A stretch of DNA of 64,000 bases from Eutreptiella sp. 'Long Island Sound 2002' (Eukaryota; Euglenozoa; Euglenophyceae; Eutreptiales; Eutreptiaceae): assembly GCA_964036045.1 (NCBI GenBank), contig OZ038384.1, positions 30,609,771 through 30,673,770 of the forward strand, read 5' to 3'. This document shows, piece by piece, positions 51,531 through 63,479 of the stretch. The first letter of the stretch is position 1; each line of letters begins with the position of its first letter. A program made the position numbers and the translations under genes. The notes under the pieces were generated by a model that saw only the letters and a list, made by a program, of their open reading frames with translations, had not been told where the DNA came from and did no database searches.

Positions 51531-54500
51531 CACAAGCATCCGGGCCCGATGCTGCTGGTGACACCCTGGCGCAGTATCAAGCCCTCCCAATCGCCCATCA
51601 CCAGATGGAAGAGGCGGCCTACAACTCCGGGGCCCTCGCAGTGGAGGATGTAGTAGCCTGGGCAGCATCCCTGGACCCCACCCCCGAGGTCATTCACATT
51701 GATTTGCATAGCCCCTCGCGCAACTCTTACCTCGGGGGGAAGGCGTGGTCCATGAATTTGTCGAAGGAACTCCGCCTCCCGGTTCCCTCCCTTCGTTTTT
51801 TGCACCTTCTCCTCCTCCCTGCCACCATGGACCAATTGTTTAATGCAATGCGTACCAACCCGGTGGGGAAGCCCAACGACGGCCACGTCGAGGTGTACCC
51901 CACCACTAACTTGGTGCCGTACCCCCTCCCATTGCGACATGGTGTGCCTTCAAGATCTGGCTGCAGGCTCACCACCTGACCATTCCTTTTTCCCCTTCAC
52001 TTGGCACCTTGCCAACCCCTTTTGGTGGGAGGATTTGGGCATGGCCCCTTTCCATCCCACCATCCAACCAAAGGTTCATATCCCGGACATCACCCACGCC
52101 ACTTTCTACAACATCAACTCTCTGCAATGGTTCCGGGGATCATCATGTGCTCCCCCCCTTCATTTCACGTGAAACGCCCCTCCGCACCGAACCCCTTCTC
52201 GACACCCCCCCCCCCCATGGGGTGACGGGCCATCTCCCCGCCGACCCCAACAGGGTGGGCCCCTCGCATCCCCCTCTAAACTTTGTTGATGGGAACCGCT
52301 ACATTGTGCTTCGGTTGCTTGTTGAAGCAAAGCATTGCCAAGTGAGGTGGAACACGGTGATGAGGGCGCGGGGCAGTGGCGACAAGAAAGTTATGGGGAA
52401 AATTTTCGAGTTGTTGTTCGACGCCGGGTTGAGTGAGGAGCAGGCAAGGGATCCTGAACTCCCCCGGTGTTGGCAAAACAAAAGCTCGGTGGGGCAGGGG
52501 GTGGGGGGGGGGTTTTCATTCCACCACCCCCCCCCTGCGTGGAAAGTGTCCCTGAGGTCGGGAACCTCCACCCAATGACGCCGAGCAGCGTCATTGTGGC
52601 AAGTATTGGGAGTGGGCACTAGGCCCCACACACGGACGTCACCACACATCCTGAGGCGCTTCCCCCCCCCTTACGACAGGGACATCTCGGGGTGTCAAAT
52701 GAGTCGTTTCCTCTGCCTTTCGGAGGAGTACCACGTGCGGCTGCAGGTGGGGACGGCTCTGGGGGACGCGGGGGAAGCGAGCTTGGACACCATTCAGCGC
52801 CGGAGGGGGGACATGCTGCTGATGTTGGCTTGCAACCGCCACCATGGGATGCCTGCCCTCCCGGGCGCCCGGGATGGGCTGCAAGGGGCCCCTTTTAACT
52901 TGTGGACCCCCGACGCCAAACACCGCCACCACCAACCCAACACCACCCAGCTGGACCCCAATCCCCCCCTTGAAGCGCTGGCCGTTGCTGGGAACTTGTC
53001 CAGCTGGGATCGCCCCAGCGTGGAGCAGGTGCTGTGGTTGGGGACAGGGGCGGTTGCAACAGTGGGGTTGTGGGAAAGGGATGCTGCCCAGGCCCTCTTC
53101 ACAGACGCTCCCGAGGTGGCGCCGTCCGCCCCCCCCACGTTCCCCTACCACGGCACCTTCCTCTCGCGGTGTGCCCCGGCCGACGTCCTGGCCGTGATGG
53201 AGGTGGCCGAGCACTTGGTGCTCTTTTTTGCGGGGCTAGTGCACCAGCTCGAGGTCACCAAGGAGGGGAGTGTCTATGCGGAGCAGAAGATCCACTTCGC
53301 CATCTCTAGCTTTGCCCCCCCCCCCCCCTGCGGCCCACCACGCTGCAGCACCTGGGGAACAGGGCCCTTGCGAACACGACCCCACCGTGGCACAGCCCCA
53401 AGTGCACGCGCACCGGGGCCTCATCGATCAGCTGCCCGTGCGATTGCACGGTGTGCCCCTTGTGCAATTCCGTGTGTTTGCTTACTTTTTCGCCAAATTG
53501 GATGAAATTTGCACGAAATTCGTACAAATTCGTACGAACGAATGTGTGGGGCAAGTGTGTGAATACAGAATTTTCTGTGAAATTCGTACGAAATTCGTAC
53601 CCATTTGGTACCAATTTCGCACGAATTTGTGCGAATTTGGTGCAAATTGTGTACTGCTTGCGTTTCGTTTCGCCAATGGTAGTTGCATTGGCACCCCCTC
53701 TTCCTCGAGTGTTACCCCCAATGCTTTGCCCTTTCTGTAGGTACCATTTCACGCGTGGTCTCTGGAGGTGTGCCATCCTGGGCGCAAGCGGGTCACCCCG
53801 CATCATCGGGTGCAAGTGACCGGTGAGGGCGGCGAGCGGCGCAAAGGACCCGGGGCTGGACGGCCCCCAAGTCACGCCCGAAGTGAGCGGAGCGAGGGGT
53901 CTTACCGCTCGGGACGAAGTGCTTGAGACCGGAGCGAGGCAAGCTCGCGTGGGGGGCGTGGGTGAGGGTCCGGGCGCGAGGTGGTGATCCCCATGCCATC
54001 GCGTGACGACTTGGGCACCGCCCATCTCGACCCCCCCTTGGCACGGGTCACCCTGGCCGCAGAAGCTCGCGCCTTCCCCTGCCCCCTTGTGATCAAGGGG
54101 GGTTCCAACGTCCCCGAGGGACAGTCTCTTGTCGGCATGTTTGCCTACCGGCTGGTGAGCGAGCACTGGCGGGTGCACACGGGGTGATGGGGATTGGGGA
54201 GGAGGGCACCGTGACTGCTGCCATGGTCATTCTGCTTGCCGCGGTCGTGGGATGGGAGCAGCGGAGGGCACAGTGGGTGGACGTGGCATGGCTTGCCATG
54301 AACGTCCAGGTGGGGATGATGCCGGGTAAGGGAGGGGGGCGTTGGCGTCATTGACGTCGAGGGGGAGGATGTAGACGCCCCTCCCAGCCCCCCGCAGCCC
54401 AAAGCGGAAAGCTCCCCCCCCCGAAGCAGACACAAGCCCCTCCCCTCCAAGGCCCTCGGTACAAGCACTCGCGCGGAGCGGGCGGCATGTGAGCGGAAGG

Positions 54501-54812
54501 GGGGGAATGTAGCGGAATAGCAACAGCAGCAGCAGCAGCAGTAGCACCGTGGCAGGTCCAGGCGATCAGCGCAAAGGCCGCGCAGAGGGATTTAGTGCAG
54601 CGCCTTGCCAAGGCGAACAATGACAGGAGGGCCGCTGAGGTGGAGTGTGACGCCCTTCGCCGCGACAAGTTGCGCCTCAGTGCCCAGGCAAAAACCTTGG
54701 AGCGGGACGTGGCGGAGCGGGCAAAGGCCCCGTGGGGTTGGGCACCCGGGCCGGCGGTAGAGGGGGAGGCCGAGGGCCCGACGGATGGTGGTGGGGCGGG
54801 GGGGGGGGGCAG
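51530..54812 (+). pseudogene. Transposon A ORF1, copy 3 (most complete)
   Basis: Blocks in order: LAQYQALPIAHHQMEEAAYN, VEDVVAWAASLDPTPEVIHI, LRLPVPSLRFLHLLLLPATM. After a shift near 51945 come HSFFPFTWHLANPFWWEDLG and ATFYNINSLQWFRG. Then NRYIVLRLLVEAKHCQVRWN and EYHVRLQVGTALGDAGEASL, continuing GLWERDAAQALFTDAPEVAP and VMEVAEHLVLFFAGLVHQLE. An intron (about 53430-53740, acceptor CTGTAG) with a palindrome array precedes VPFHAWSLEVCHPGRKRV. The W-rich domain (LVGMFAYRLVSEHWRVHTG) and a short coiled coil end it. More than 900 codons before decay. No domain recognised with confidence; the N-terminal part has no counterpart in B or C. Confidence 0.5.
53505..53640. repeat. Palindrome array of family A inside the ORF1 intron, copy 3
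   Basis: TTCGTACAAATTCGTACGAA, AATTCGTACGAAATTCGTAC and TTCGCACGAATTTGTGCGAA units, in the intron equivalent to 5819-6098. Confidence 0.75.
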
Positions 54813-56310
54813 GTGTACGGCATACTTCGGCAGCTAGCTTCACCGGAATTGGGGACGTTCATTGCCTGTTTAGGAGACGACACGGCCATCTATCAAGCGG
54901 CCTGCCACCTTCCCGACCGCATCGGGCATTTTTACAAGTGTTGGCCAGCCCCACCCTCGTACAGCATGCAGCCTGGGGAGCGACAGCTGCATTGGATGCC
55001 TATCACAGTGGATGGTACATCGAGGTGCGTGGCCTCATAGATCCATTGCACGCTTGGTGGGACCGCTAGCCCCAACCAACTATCTAGTTGGTTTCTACTA
55101 GGGGGCAGTGAAAAGTGGGAGACTCTCCAGGTGGCCTCCCAAGAAATAGTTTTTGATGATGAGTTGCGCAAGGCCGCAACCGTAAGTTTCAAAGATACGG
55201 GAGGGAACGATAGGCAGTCCCCTTTTTTTCTGTGTCTAGGTGGGAAAGCGCAGGCGCCGGTCATGAGGCGGGCTGCCACCATGTACGGGCAGAGCTGCAT
55301 GGTGGTGGGGCGTGGGGGGGTGGGTCCCGTGCGGTTCAGGGGAGCCTCCCTCTGCTTGGGAACGTAGGGTGACCTTCTACGTCCACTGCTCTGCCGGGAT
55401 GTGCCAGGTCTGTTGGGTCCATTTGGCAATGCAATACATCGCCCGGCCCAGGTCTTGGTTGCGGCTCATGCCAAAACCAGAAGGTAGAATCACCCGGAGC
55501 CACTGTGTGCCGGGTCTGTATGCAGAGCCGTGCTCTTTGCCTTGCTACCTTTGGCACAGCAAGTGCAATAGACGCGGACTGGATAGGTGCAGTTGCCATA
55601 GGTGCCATATAGAGGACAATTATGGGGGATAGGCGAGCGCCTGGTTATGGCCTCCATAGGGTCCTCTGTGTCTTGGTATGCGGGATCAACGGGACACGGG
55701 GACCTAGTTGTGCAATTGGTAGGTAAGGCACCAGCCGCTGTGGCACGCACCATGCTTCAGACAATTTTAGATGAGGCACGGCTTGCTGAAAGAACTTGCA
55801 CATGTGCCTCATTAAAGAATGAGAAGGCAAGCAGCAAGGGGAAGGTAAGGATGGAGTGTGCTGCTGCCATCCACTTCATGCGGAACAGGGGATGGGAACG
55901 GGTAATTGATACTTGCCTGCAACACCCCAGTGTGAGGCCGCATCAAGTAGCAGGGAAAAGTTGGGACTCGGTGTGCAAGACGTGGTGGGAGAATTTTGGA
56001 AGCATGTGTGTGTTCGCTTGGCGTTCCGCATGGTTCTCTGGAACCGACTTGGGTTGGCTCCGGAGACATAGCATAGCCATGGGTGCTGCCCACAATGAGC
56101 TCTAGTCGGGCAAATTTGTGTGGACGCATCTTTGGATTGACCACATGTATTTTTATTGCAAAGAAGTGCAGCATCTTGTGAAAGTTCTCGTGCTTTGCCA
56201 TGGAGGGGAGTCACCGGAGTCTGAAGCGCATGTTGCGCAACAGCGGGGGCTTAAGCCTCCTCTAGAGGAGACTAGGGGTGCAAGTGGTTGTGGACAACCA
56301 CACCATTGAT
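54813..56310 (+). pseudogene. Transposon A transposase ORF2, copy 3 (N-terminus deleted)
   Basis: Begins at VYGMLRQLASPELGTF and follows the copy 1/2 order: CLGDDTAIYQAACHLPDR, DELRKAATVSFKDTGGND, the Cys-rich part (about 55490-55580), then VQLVGKAPAAVARTMLQTIL and KTWWENFGSMCVFAWRSAWF, with a stop after AAHNEL. The final E-x-x-H-R block is in a shifted frame (about 56200-56250). The site GCCATATAGAGGAC at about 55600 is the unoccupied target hit by insertions in copies 1 and 2. Confidence 0.55.
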
Positions 56311-56604
56311 GACAGCCTGGCGGCGCATGGTTGGGATGCGACCAAAAGGGCACAAAATGGGCAAGGGCCCATGAGTGTACAAAGGTACGCAAGTCGTACA
56401 AGAAGACGGCTTCTAACCCATATGCAACACCTTCAGACCCTAGAGCGGCGATTCCGATGTTGCAAGAAACAGATATGAGAATACAACACGACCCCAAACC
56501 ATCGTTGCCTGTGGTTAGGGGGCATGCAGGGGTGCATTGGGGGGGTTACCCCGGTGTTACGACAAATGAGGGCGTGGACAGGTGTGAAAGTTGTATGAAT
56601 TTCT

Positions 56605-56685
56605 GTGAATGTGCACGAAATTCGTACGAAATTCGTACCAAATTTGTGCGAATTTCGTGCGAATTGGTGCGCAATCACGCATATG
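56605..56685. repeat. Palindrome array of family A, 3' subterminal, copy 3
   Basis: CACGAAATTCGTACGAAATT and GTGCGAATTTCGTGCGAATT units, placed as in the other copies. Confidence 0.75.
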
Positions 56686-56922
56686 AATCGGCTACATGCT
56701 ACTTTACGTTTTGGGCGCCGTCTGGGCATGGTGGATCTGTTTGGGGCGGGACTTTCACTGGATGATGCGTAATGAAGCTAGGGCATGAATTTTACCCTCT
56801 CAAGTCCCTGAGAAGTAACTAAAAAAATAGCGTTTTCCTCCAAAAACCTCAAATTTGGGTAAATTCGCCCAAATATGGGACCTCCATTCAAACAGCCAAT
56901 TATCCCCCATTCACGAAGGGTA

Positions 56923-57510
56923 CCATGTCACTCCCGCTGTACCTGAGAGGGGAGCATGTCAACCGGAGCCATTTTCTTGAGCCAAGCCTCGAAAAGGCAT
57001 TGGCTATTGCCTCTGCCATAGACCCCAGCTGCTCTCCAACGCGTCCACCCGTCATGGGAAATGCACCGGCACCAGATGTAGCAGTGCAATTCGAGGCCAC
57101 ACCTAGCCAACCCACGCCTGGCACATTTCTTGAACATTGCCGTACCTTGCTCCCCCCCATGCGGTCCACGGGCTACAAGTGCCTTCATGGGCACTCTGTG
57201 CAACCACGTACATTTCAAAAAACACCCCAGGGTGAGTGAGATGGACTGTAGATCATACGACAAAACATCACAATTATTTTGTGAGGGGACGCGTGGGGAG
57301 ACCCAAAATTATGTGCCACACCTACGGGTGACGGACATATGTTCCCCGGTGTTTGGATTGGGGGTGCGCGAGCCCCAGGCTTTGGAGGAGCTGAACACGC
57401 TTACCAACAGTTGGGGAACAGTGGTTGTCCTTGGGGTCGACCGCTGGTTGCTTGGGGTTTGGCTCGGGGGTGTTTGGGAGGGGGTAAGTTACTACAAGCC
57501 ATCTGTGTAA
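56923..57510 (+). pseudogene. Unrecognised ORFs right of transposon A copy 3
   Basis: 56928-57239 encodes SLPLYLRGEHVNRSHFLEPS and LEKALAIASAIDPSCSPTRP. The overlapping frame to 57510 includes GETQNYVPHLRVTDICSPVF and VVLGVDRWLLGVWLGGVWEG. No family recognised. The region 57510-58490 beyond has only short ORFs and a C14 tract. Confidence 0.3.
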
Positions 57511-58495
57511 GCCTGCGCGCATCCGCCTTCTAATATACGTGCCACCTTCGTGGAGCGGGGGCACGCTTTGCACGCTTCTCCGTGCGGGGGGTGGTAGCCC
57601 CCCCCCCCCCCTCCGTTCGGATTTGAGTACCGTGGTACAAGGCCATGTGCCTAGGCGGCCCTACTTGACCGCCTGTTTCAGACCCTGTCAGATCCCCGAT
57701 GTCAGTTTCCAAAATCAGAGTTTGGGAGGCTGGTTTTTACCATGCAGTGCTTGTCAAAACGCTGTCAATGTTTTGAACAATGTTGTTCCCTTGTTTCTTG
57801 AGTACTGTGTTGCCTGCTATGCTGCGCTATAGGGGCTGTTGTGAGATGGTGGGTAATCATAATGTGTAGCTTGTTTGTGTTACGGGTAAGTAGTACTGAA
57901 CTACACACTCTTCACATCATACATGAGGCCCTTGTAAAACAGTGAAACGAAAAAGAATGAGCTTCGGCTTATTCTTTTGGCCGACCTTGCCATGTGTGCC
58001 TTACATGCTGTGTTTTGCCTCCTAGATCTCAGACAGCCACTTACGCGCGTTCTTTCCTTGTGTCGGGGGTGCAACATGGGATGGTTGAACGTTTGGATTT
58101 TGACCCTCCAAAAAGTGAGTTTAAAATTAGCATGTGTTAACGGTAGAATAATTCCTAGTGACCCAGGCACTGTGTAGTGAACGAGCCGCCCACACACAAC
58201 ACGGTCCCGTGCAGCGCTATACAACTCATTTAGGTGGGGGGTTTGCCAATTTTTGTAACGCTACTGCGCTGCCGCGTGCTTTTTATTTTTCTTTCAAATC
58301 GTCCGTTTAATAACTGGTTCGGGAGGCTATTGAAACCCATTTTTTGAAACCAAACCGCACTGGGCCCCACTTTTTGCAAAATTTCTCCGTTTTAGCCCCT
58401 CTCTTTGTCTTGCACATCTGTCTTTCAGGAGAATAGACGTTGATGAATTACCAATTGCTGACTTGGTATGAGATTTCAATCGTTGTTGTAATGCC

Positions 58496-58511
58496 GTGCG
58501 CTGCAGCGCAC
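58496..58511. repeat. 16-bp perfect palindrome
   Basis: GTGCGCTGCAGCGCAC. A 14-bp version (TGCGCTGCAGCGCA) is at 61431-61444, and a related inverted repeat with arms TTTGCGCGCT/AGCGCGCAAA is at 60392-60413. All three lie in the otherwise unassigned 57-62 kb region, which suggests one element with its own palindromic motif. Confidence 0.6.
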
Positions 58512-58726
58512 TTTGTCTGCCTATTTGTTTGTTTGTGTGTGTATTTACCTATACTTGTTGCTTGGGTGCACTGATTTTTGGTTTCATTCTCAGATTACCT
58601 GATGCAGACAAAGTTCATGCCCTTTGTGAGTGTCATGCATGGGTTGCATCGAACTCCGCTGACTGCATGCGGCAGTACGCGCAGCACCTTGTATACTCCT
58701 TGTTCATCTGTGTACCGTCATGAGTA

Positions 58727-58957
58727 ATGGGTGTTGTGCCTTTTTGTCATTTTCTCATAGAGTCGGAGTTCACCTGCACGGATGATCTGGCAGATGTCGC
58801 ACTGCTAGGCACCCGTGCTGGAGATTTTGTTACCCGGTCACTGCAATTGCGTAGGGACAAACGTTCCACATATGAATTGGGTGATTTTTTTGCATATGAG
58901 GAAAGGTTTTCACTTGCATTTCACACCACGTCCTTGGTACAATACAAGCTTGCATGA
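58727..58957 (+). pseudogene. Unrecognised short ORF
   Basis: Frame with ESEFTCTDDLADVALLGTRA, then GDFVTRSLQLRRDKRSTYEL and GDFFAYEERFSLAFHTTSLV. Balanced composition suggests a real former exon. 58960-59430 holds only short frames. Confidence 0.3.
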
Positions 58958-59439
58958 AACTTTTAATTATTGGAGGCGCATGCATGCACGATGCCTGCCA
59001 CCGACAAAGCGTTCATTGGAGACAGTGAGTGGTATTGGTTGCAAGGAGAGACGTCGTCTCAGCAAAGCAGCCGTTTGTGCTGCCGGGGTCGCATCTTATG
59101 GACAACAACCTTGTGCTGTAGGTGAAGCGCTTTTGGAACAATTGAGTCGTGCACATCATATGCTTTGACCGGACAATTTTTATGGCCGGCGGTTTCGCCT
59201 GCTGCTTGTGTTCGATGATTTGTCCCTCAATTACTCGGTTGCTACGCTTCTAGCTATGCCTCAGCCTCTTGATGTGTAAAGTCCCTTCCCGTCGCTGCAT
59301 TCACTATTAAGCAATGTGGGGGATGTATCAACTGAATTGCGGCGTAGTCACCTCCGCTTTTGTACTGCTGTTCAAACTATTGCTGAAGCACCAGTACCAC
59401 TAAAAGACATCTAATGTCGTCTTGATGTGAGCCGGACAC

Positions 59440-60330
59440 ATGTCCGCAACCACCCATGGAGAGCATTTCTGTTGTCAGAGTTGGTGGTTGGTGCACAAGG
59501 GGATTTGGTGCAGCTGCTGCACATGTTGCAAAATGTTCAACGACACACCACATGTAATCTACCACTGCTTGTTCACGAGAATACGAGAATATTTATTGTC
59601 ACCTTTGCAAGATTGTCTATGGGCAATGCTATGCATGCTAGAGCCTAGGTACCTTACTCGGCTGGCTTCCACCCTTGTATGCCATCTGGCACCCCTACAA
59701 GTATGCAGCAACAGGGTGTTACTCTTCGTTCTTTCGCTGATGATGTACATTGTTCATGGCAAACTGCCCGAGGGACATGAGATACCAACGGCACGCAAAC
59801 TGATTTTCAAGGAAAGATTGTTTGCCTCCCTCCTTGTGGTTACAGATAAGGTACGAGATATGCTAAATCTGCACTTTATGGCTATTTCTAGGCGGGCCCG
59901 GTCGCACTCCGTTACCGCCCAACTGCAATTATCTGCGTTAAGGCACATGTTGTATGAGTATGTACGTGCCCTGTTTCTCGTTATGACGCAGGTCCGTGAT
60001 TGTTACTGGCCCGGCGGTACTCGCCGAACTGCGCGCGACGTTGTGGATGGAACCGTGCATATGACAATGCACTTTGGACTGCCCCACGAGCATAAGATCG
60101 AGTACGCCCGCTCAATAATGGTTGCCCGCTTAATTTGGTAGCAGTGGCAAGAGGGTTTGCCTCCACAAGCGATCCGGAAGGAACCTTGTGAGGCATTGTT
60201 GAGTAGGGTAGTGCATCGCCTTGCGTGCAACGCGAGTGCAACCACGTTTCCGCAGTGTTTTGACAATTGTCTGCTGGTTGCACCTCCCATAACCGAGGAG
60301 CGTGAGGCTGCTGTGCGGTATCCCCGCTGG
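59440..60330 (+). pseudogene. Unrecognised ORF
   Basis: Long open frame to 60141: YLTRLASTLVCHLAPLQVCS, KLPEGHEIPTARKLIFKERL, ISRRARSHSVTAQLQLSALR, TRRTARDVVDGTVHMTMHFG. After a TAG it stays open to about 60330 (HRLACNASATTFPQCFDNCL). The single stop in a long otherwise open frame is like the decay pattern of the transposon genes in this window. No family recognised; 60330-61040 has nothing recognisable. Confidence 0.35.
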
Positions 60331-61043
60331 CACTAATAATGAGAGGAATGTGAGGGCGCCGATACAGGCTGCTAGGTAGGATGTTGTGCCATTTGCGCGC
60401 TGTAGCGCGCAAAAGGCAAAGGTTGCGGTTTCTTGGGTCCGGGCTGAAGATTTTCATTTTGCGCCACCGCTGTCACAACCTGTCCCCCAGTCCCATTTTT
60501 CAGACCTTGCTCTAAAGTGTTTGCAAACATTGGTCACCCCCAGTGACGTTAGTGACGAGTGACTGCCACATTGGATGCCCATGTCGCCCCTAGAACAGCA
60601 GAGCAAAGGGACAATCATGTTGGCATCATTGCAGACATGCTTCACCGGAGGAATGCCATGCGGCGCTAGATGCCTGTGCGATAGCCCGAGGTTCCAAGGG
60701 GGAGGGGGTGGCTGCAAATTGGCGGTCGAGCCTGTGTCCGCCATACCCAGTGGGCTGGACGCGGAAATGGGGGGGGGGTCGGTGGTCGAGGGGTGGTGCT
60801 GCGATAGGGGGTTATCACCGCTGAGTCCCATGAGACTGCACCTGAGCCTGTGCTGTTGGGTGAAAGTTTTAACGCACAGGTTTTGATGGACCTGTATGCC
60901 GGTGGTATTGCATATGAAGGGTTCTCAGAGGTTCCCCGGGCTAGGAACCCGATTCTCCTTTTTCGCTGTGGTTGTTGCCTATTTTTTACCTCATCCTGTT
61001 TACCACAGTGTCATTCGCCTGCTTTTAGGAATATTATGTTGTA

Positions 61044-61331
61044 ATGGCGACTGATGGACCCGGCGATTCCACTGCCGCTTTGGAGCCTCCTGGCAATGAT
61101 GACCTGACACTGAGCCACGTAGTGCCCAAACTCCCCGGCAATCGTCCTAAAAAAGCTTAGTTCAAAAGAAAGTATGAAGGGTTAGTGAAAGAGGACCTCC
61201 GTGGGAAATGGGTACGCGAGGTGCTACAAAACGTGCCAGTGTCCAAAGTGCAATTCGATAATACCCTGTTTCATGGTCACACCCAAACCTGTGACCCCGA
61301 AGTGGTACTGATGCGACGGGAGAACCTGTAG
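61044..61331 (+). pseudogene. Short ORF with one stop, followed by a second frame
   Basis: ATG at 61044: MATDGPGDSTAALEPPGNDD, LTLSHVVPKLPGNRPKKA, TAG, then FKRKYEGLVKEDLRGKWVRE and VQFDNTLFHGHTQTCDPEVV. An acidic N-terminus plus a basic segment looks like the start of a nuclear or transposon protein. Unrecognised. Confidence 0.35.
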
Positions 61332-61429
61332 GCCGATCTCCCCACTTGTCCAATTACTATACAATGCTGGTTGGATGTTGGTACTATGCAGCTTTGTTAT
61401 GATGTCTCGCACACTGATTCGTTCACGGT

Positions 61430-61759
61430 TTGCGCTGCAGCGCACTTTTGTTGTTCACTGATCTTGGGCACGCACTGTTTGTTTCAACCGGCAACTACTG
61501 GGTCTTTCGGGGCAAGCATGTATCATGTGCCCTGGTGGATATGTGGAAGGAGGCTTTGAGGATTGGCAAAGGGGTACCGCAGTGGCTGAGCCATGTGTCA
61601 GTTGAGGTTATTGTTACGGAGTGTGGTCTGTCAACACGACAGCTCATTTCCGGATACCACAATGCCATGAGGCATGTTACTACCAGTCTGACCATGGGCC
61701 AAATCTGTCGTTGCCTGGACAGTGAAGTGCGGGCCACGGAGGACCACAATCAGCATTAA
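61430..61759 (+). pseudogene. Unrecognised ORF after a palindrome
   Basis: LGHALFVSTGNYWVFRGKHV, VDMWKEALRIGKGVPQWLSH, VIVTECGLSTRQLISGYHNA. It may continue the 61044 gene across an intron that holds the TGCGCTGCAGCGCA palindrome, as seen with motif-bearing introns in transposons A-C. Confidence 0.35.
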
Positions 61760-62495
61760 TTACAGCCCTACGCAAGTGTGGCAAGCTTGGGTTCTCAACC
61801 AGTGCGGTCTGCCTCTTTGTCTGTGGTCGGTGCCGGTTTTGTTCCACCCGGTGTGAGCGTGCTGCAAATGTGCACAGTGACACATGATACCCCCTAGAAA
61901 AACCAGAAACCAATTGTCACCTTTGTGGATTTGGCTGGAGACCGTGCAAGACCAAGGCTTGATGCATTTAAAGCAGAAAGTGCGAAAAGTATGATGTTTT
62001 TTCCATGTGTACGGACGTTTACGCACCGCATCGCACTTTTCACATGATTCATTGATTTTTCTGCTGTCCCTAGTGACCTAGATTAAAGTCAATATGTTTA
62101 CTATTTGGCCAAAAATTAACACGTTAATCTCAAGTTTCAATTTTTTTTAGGGGACGTTAGGGGGTTTGCCGTGAAAATTATGACCCCCATGGGTTGCCTT
62201 ACGGGCTTGGGTGTCATTTCCCCCCGGGGGTTGGGGGGGGGGGGGTCCTACCCATGTGGTTGTTTCAAAATGTTAAAATGGCTCTCGGCTTTAATTTTTG
62301 TTTTTAATTTTTGGATTAATATTTGAAATGTTAAAAATCAAAGAGTTGCCAGCATTAATATTAATCTCACAAATATTAACCCTATTCTCCAAATATTAAC
62401 CCTCCATAAAAATGCACAACAACAAGGCAAACATGCTAGGGGGCATGCATAATTGTTGTGCCTTACCAAAATGAATATCCCCCCTTCCCCTTTTT

Positions 62496-62497
<2 letters not shown>

Positions 62498-62584
<87 letters not shown>
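62498..62584. repeat. CA microsatellite
   Basis: About 43 CA dinucleotides with two TA interruptions. A shorter TG run is at 62776-62801. Confidence 0.95.
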
Positions 62585-62775
62585 ATGATATTGGCACCCC
62601 CACACACCCGAACTCTGCCACACACATCCCTCCTTGCTTCTTCATCTCTCCTCCCGTTGCCCTTGCTCTTAAGGTTTGGGAGGGCCCTTTCTTTCCACAG
62701 GTTATTTTTTTGAACAAAAGATTGAAAATTGTTGAAGATCGTTGAAAATTGAGCAAGGAGAAAAAGGTTGTAGGT

Positions 62776-62801
62776 ATGTGTGTGTGTGTGTGTGTGTGTG
62801 T
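62776..62801. repeat. TG microsatellite
   Basis: Thirteen uninterrupted TG units followed by CATGCATG. Confidence 0.9.
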
Positions 62802-62919
62802 GCATGCATGTGTGTCCATTGTGGCTAGTTTCTAGGTTGTAGAATGCCCCAAAGCAGATAAAGGGGCTAGTTCAGGTTTCATTGGCAATGCCACCCCCCC
62901 CCCCCTTGGTATTGTGGTG

Positions 62920-63300
62920 TGTGATGTTTGGGGCTATGGGGTCTAGGGTTATTGTTCCTAGGGCTGTGGTGTGTGGGTGTGTGGGTTCGTGGGGCTGTGG
63001 TGTGTGGACCTATGGTACGTCTCGGTGTGGTTTCTAGGGCTGTGGTGTGTGGGGGTGTGATGTTTGGGGCTGTGCTATGTGGGGGAGTGGTTTCTAAGAT
63101 TCTGGTGTGTGGGGCTGAGATTTCTAGGGTTGTGGTCTGTGGGGCTGCGGTGTGGGGTTGTGGTGGGTACGGCTGTGGTATATGGGTGTGTGGTGGACAT
63201 GTGTGGGGTTTGGTGTCAGGTGCTGTGGTGTGAGAGGCTGTTGCATGGGGTGCTGTGGGGGTGCATTGCAGCCCTGTGGTGGGTTGTGGTGCATTGTGGG
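62920..63300. repeat. G/T-rich minisatellite-like region, minus strand His/Thr/Pro frame
   Basis: Degenerate repeats of GGGGCTGTGGTGTGTG. The minus strand is open over 143 codons (PHTTAP, PQTTTLE-like units). Strong strand asymmetry. Could be the low-complexity tail of accessory gene 3 of the B-family element, or a simple expansion with no protein. Confidence 0.6.
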
Positions 63301-63334
63301 TGAACAAAATCAGTGCACGAGGGATTGGGGGGCA

Positions 63335-63472
63335 TAATTAATTTTTGGGACGACTTTTTAATTTCTGGTAAGTTAATATTATCGGTTAATTTATAATCTT
63401 TGGAACGCCGGTCCAAAAATTAAATATTAATCTCAAGAAGTTAACACCGGCGGTCCAAAAAGTAAACAGAAA
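63335..63472. repeat. AT palindrome array, family B type, in the right-hand element
   Basis: AATTAATTTTTGGGACGACT, AATATTATCGGTTAATTTAT and AAATATTAATCTCAAGAAGT, resembling 11590-11745 and 12890-13020. The inverted GGACCGCCGG-type flanks (AACGCCGGTCC and ACCGGCGGTCC) also pair. Confidence 0.6.
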
Positions 63473-63479
63473 CAATGGG

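Larger units (their letters stand above)
51201..56920 (+). mobile_element. DNA transposon A, copy 3 (complete)
   Basis: The left end CCCTGTGTGAAGCGGCCGTT matches the inverse of the right end (AACAGCCAATTATCCCCCAT then TCACGAAGGG) over about 50 bp with gaps. TA flanks both sides (51199-51200, 56921-56922). Both ORFs, the ORF1 intron and three palindrome arrays (51.42, 53.5 and 56.6 kb) are present. The ORF1-ORF2 spacer and the ORF2 start are deleted, so ORF1 runs directly into mid-ORF2 near 54813. Confidence 0.8.

Noticed and set aside
62498-62584. Open frames through the CA microsatellite
   Set aside because: Dinucleotide repeats are open in several frames by composition; nothing indicates coding.
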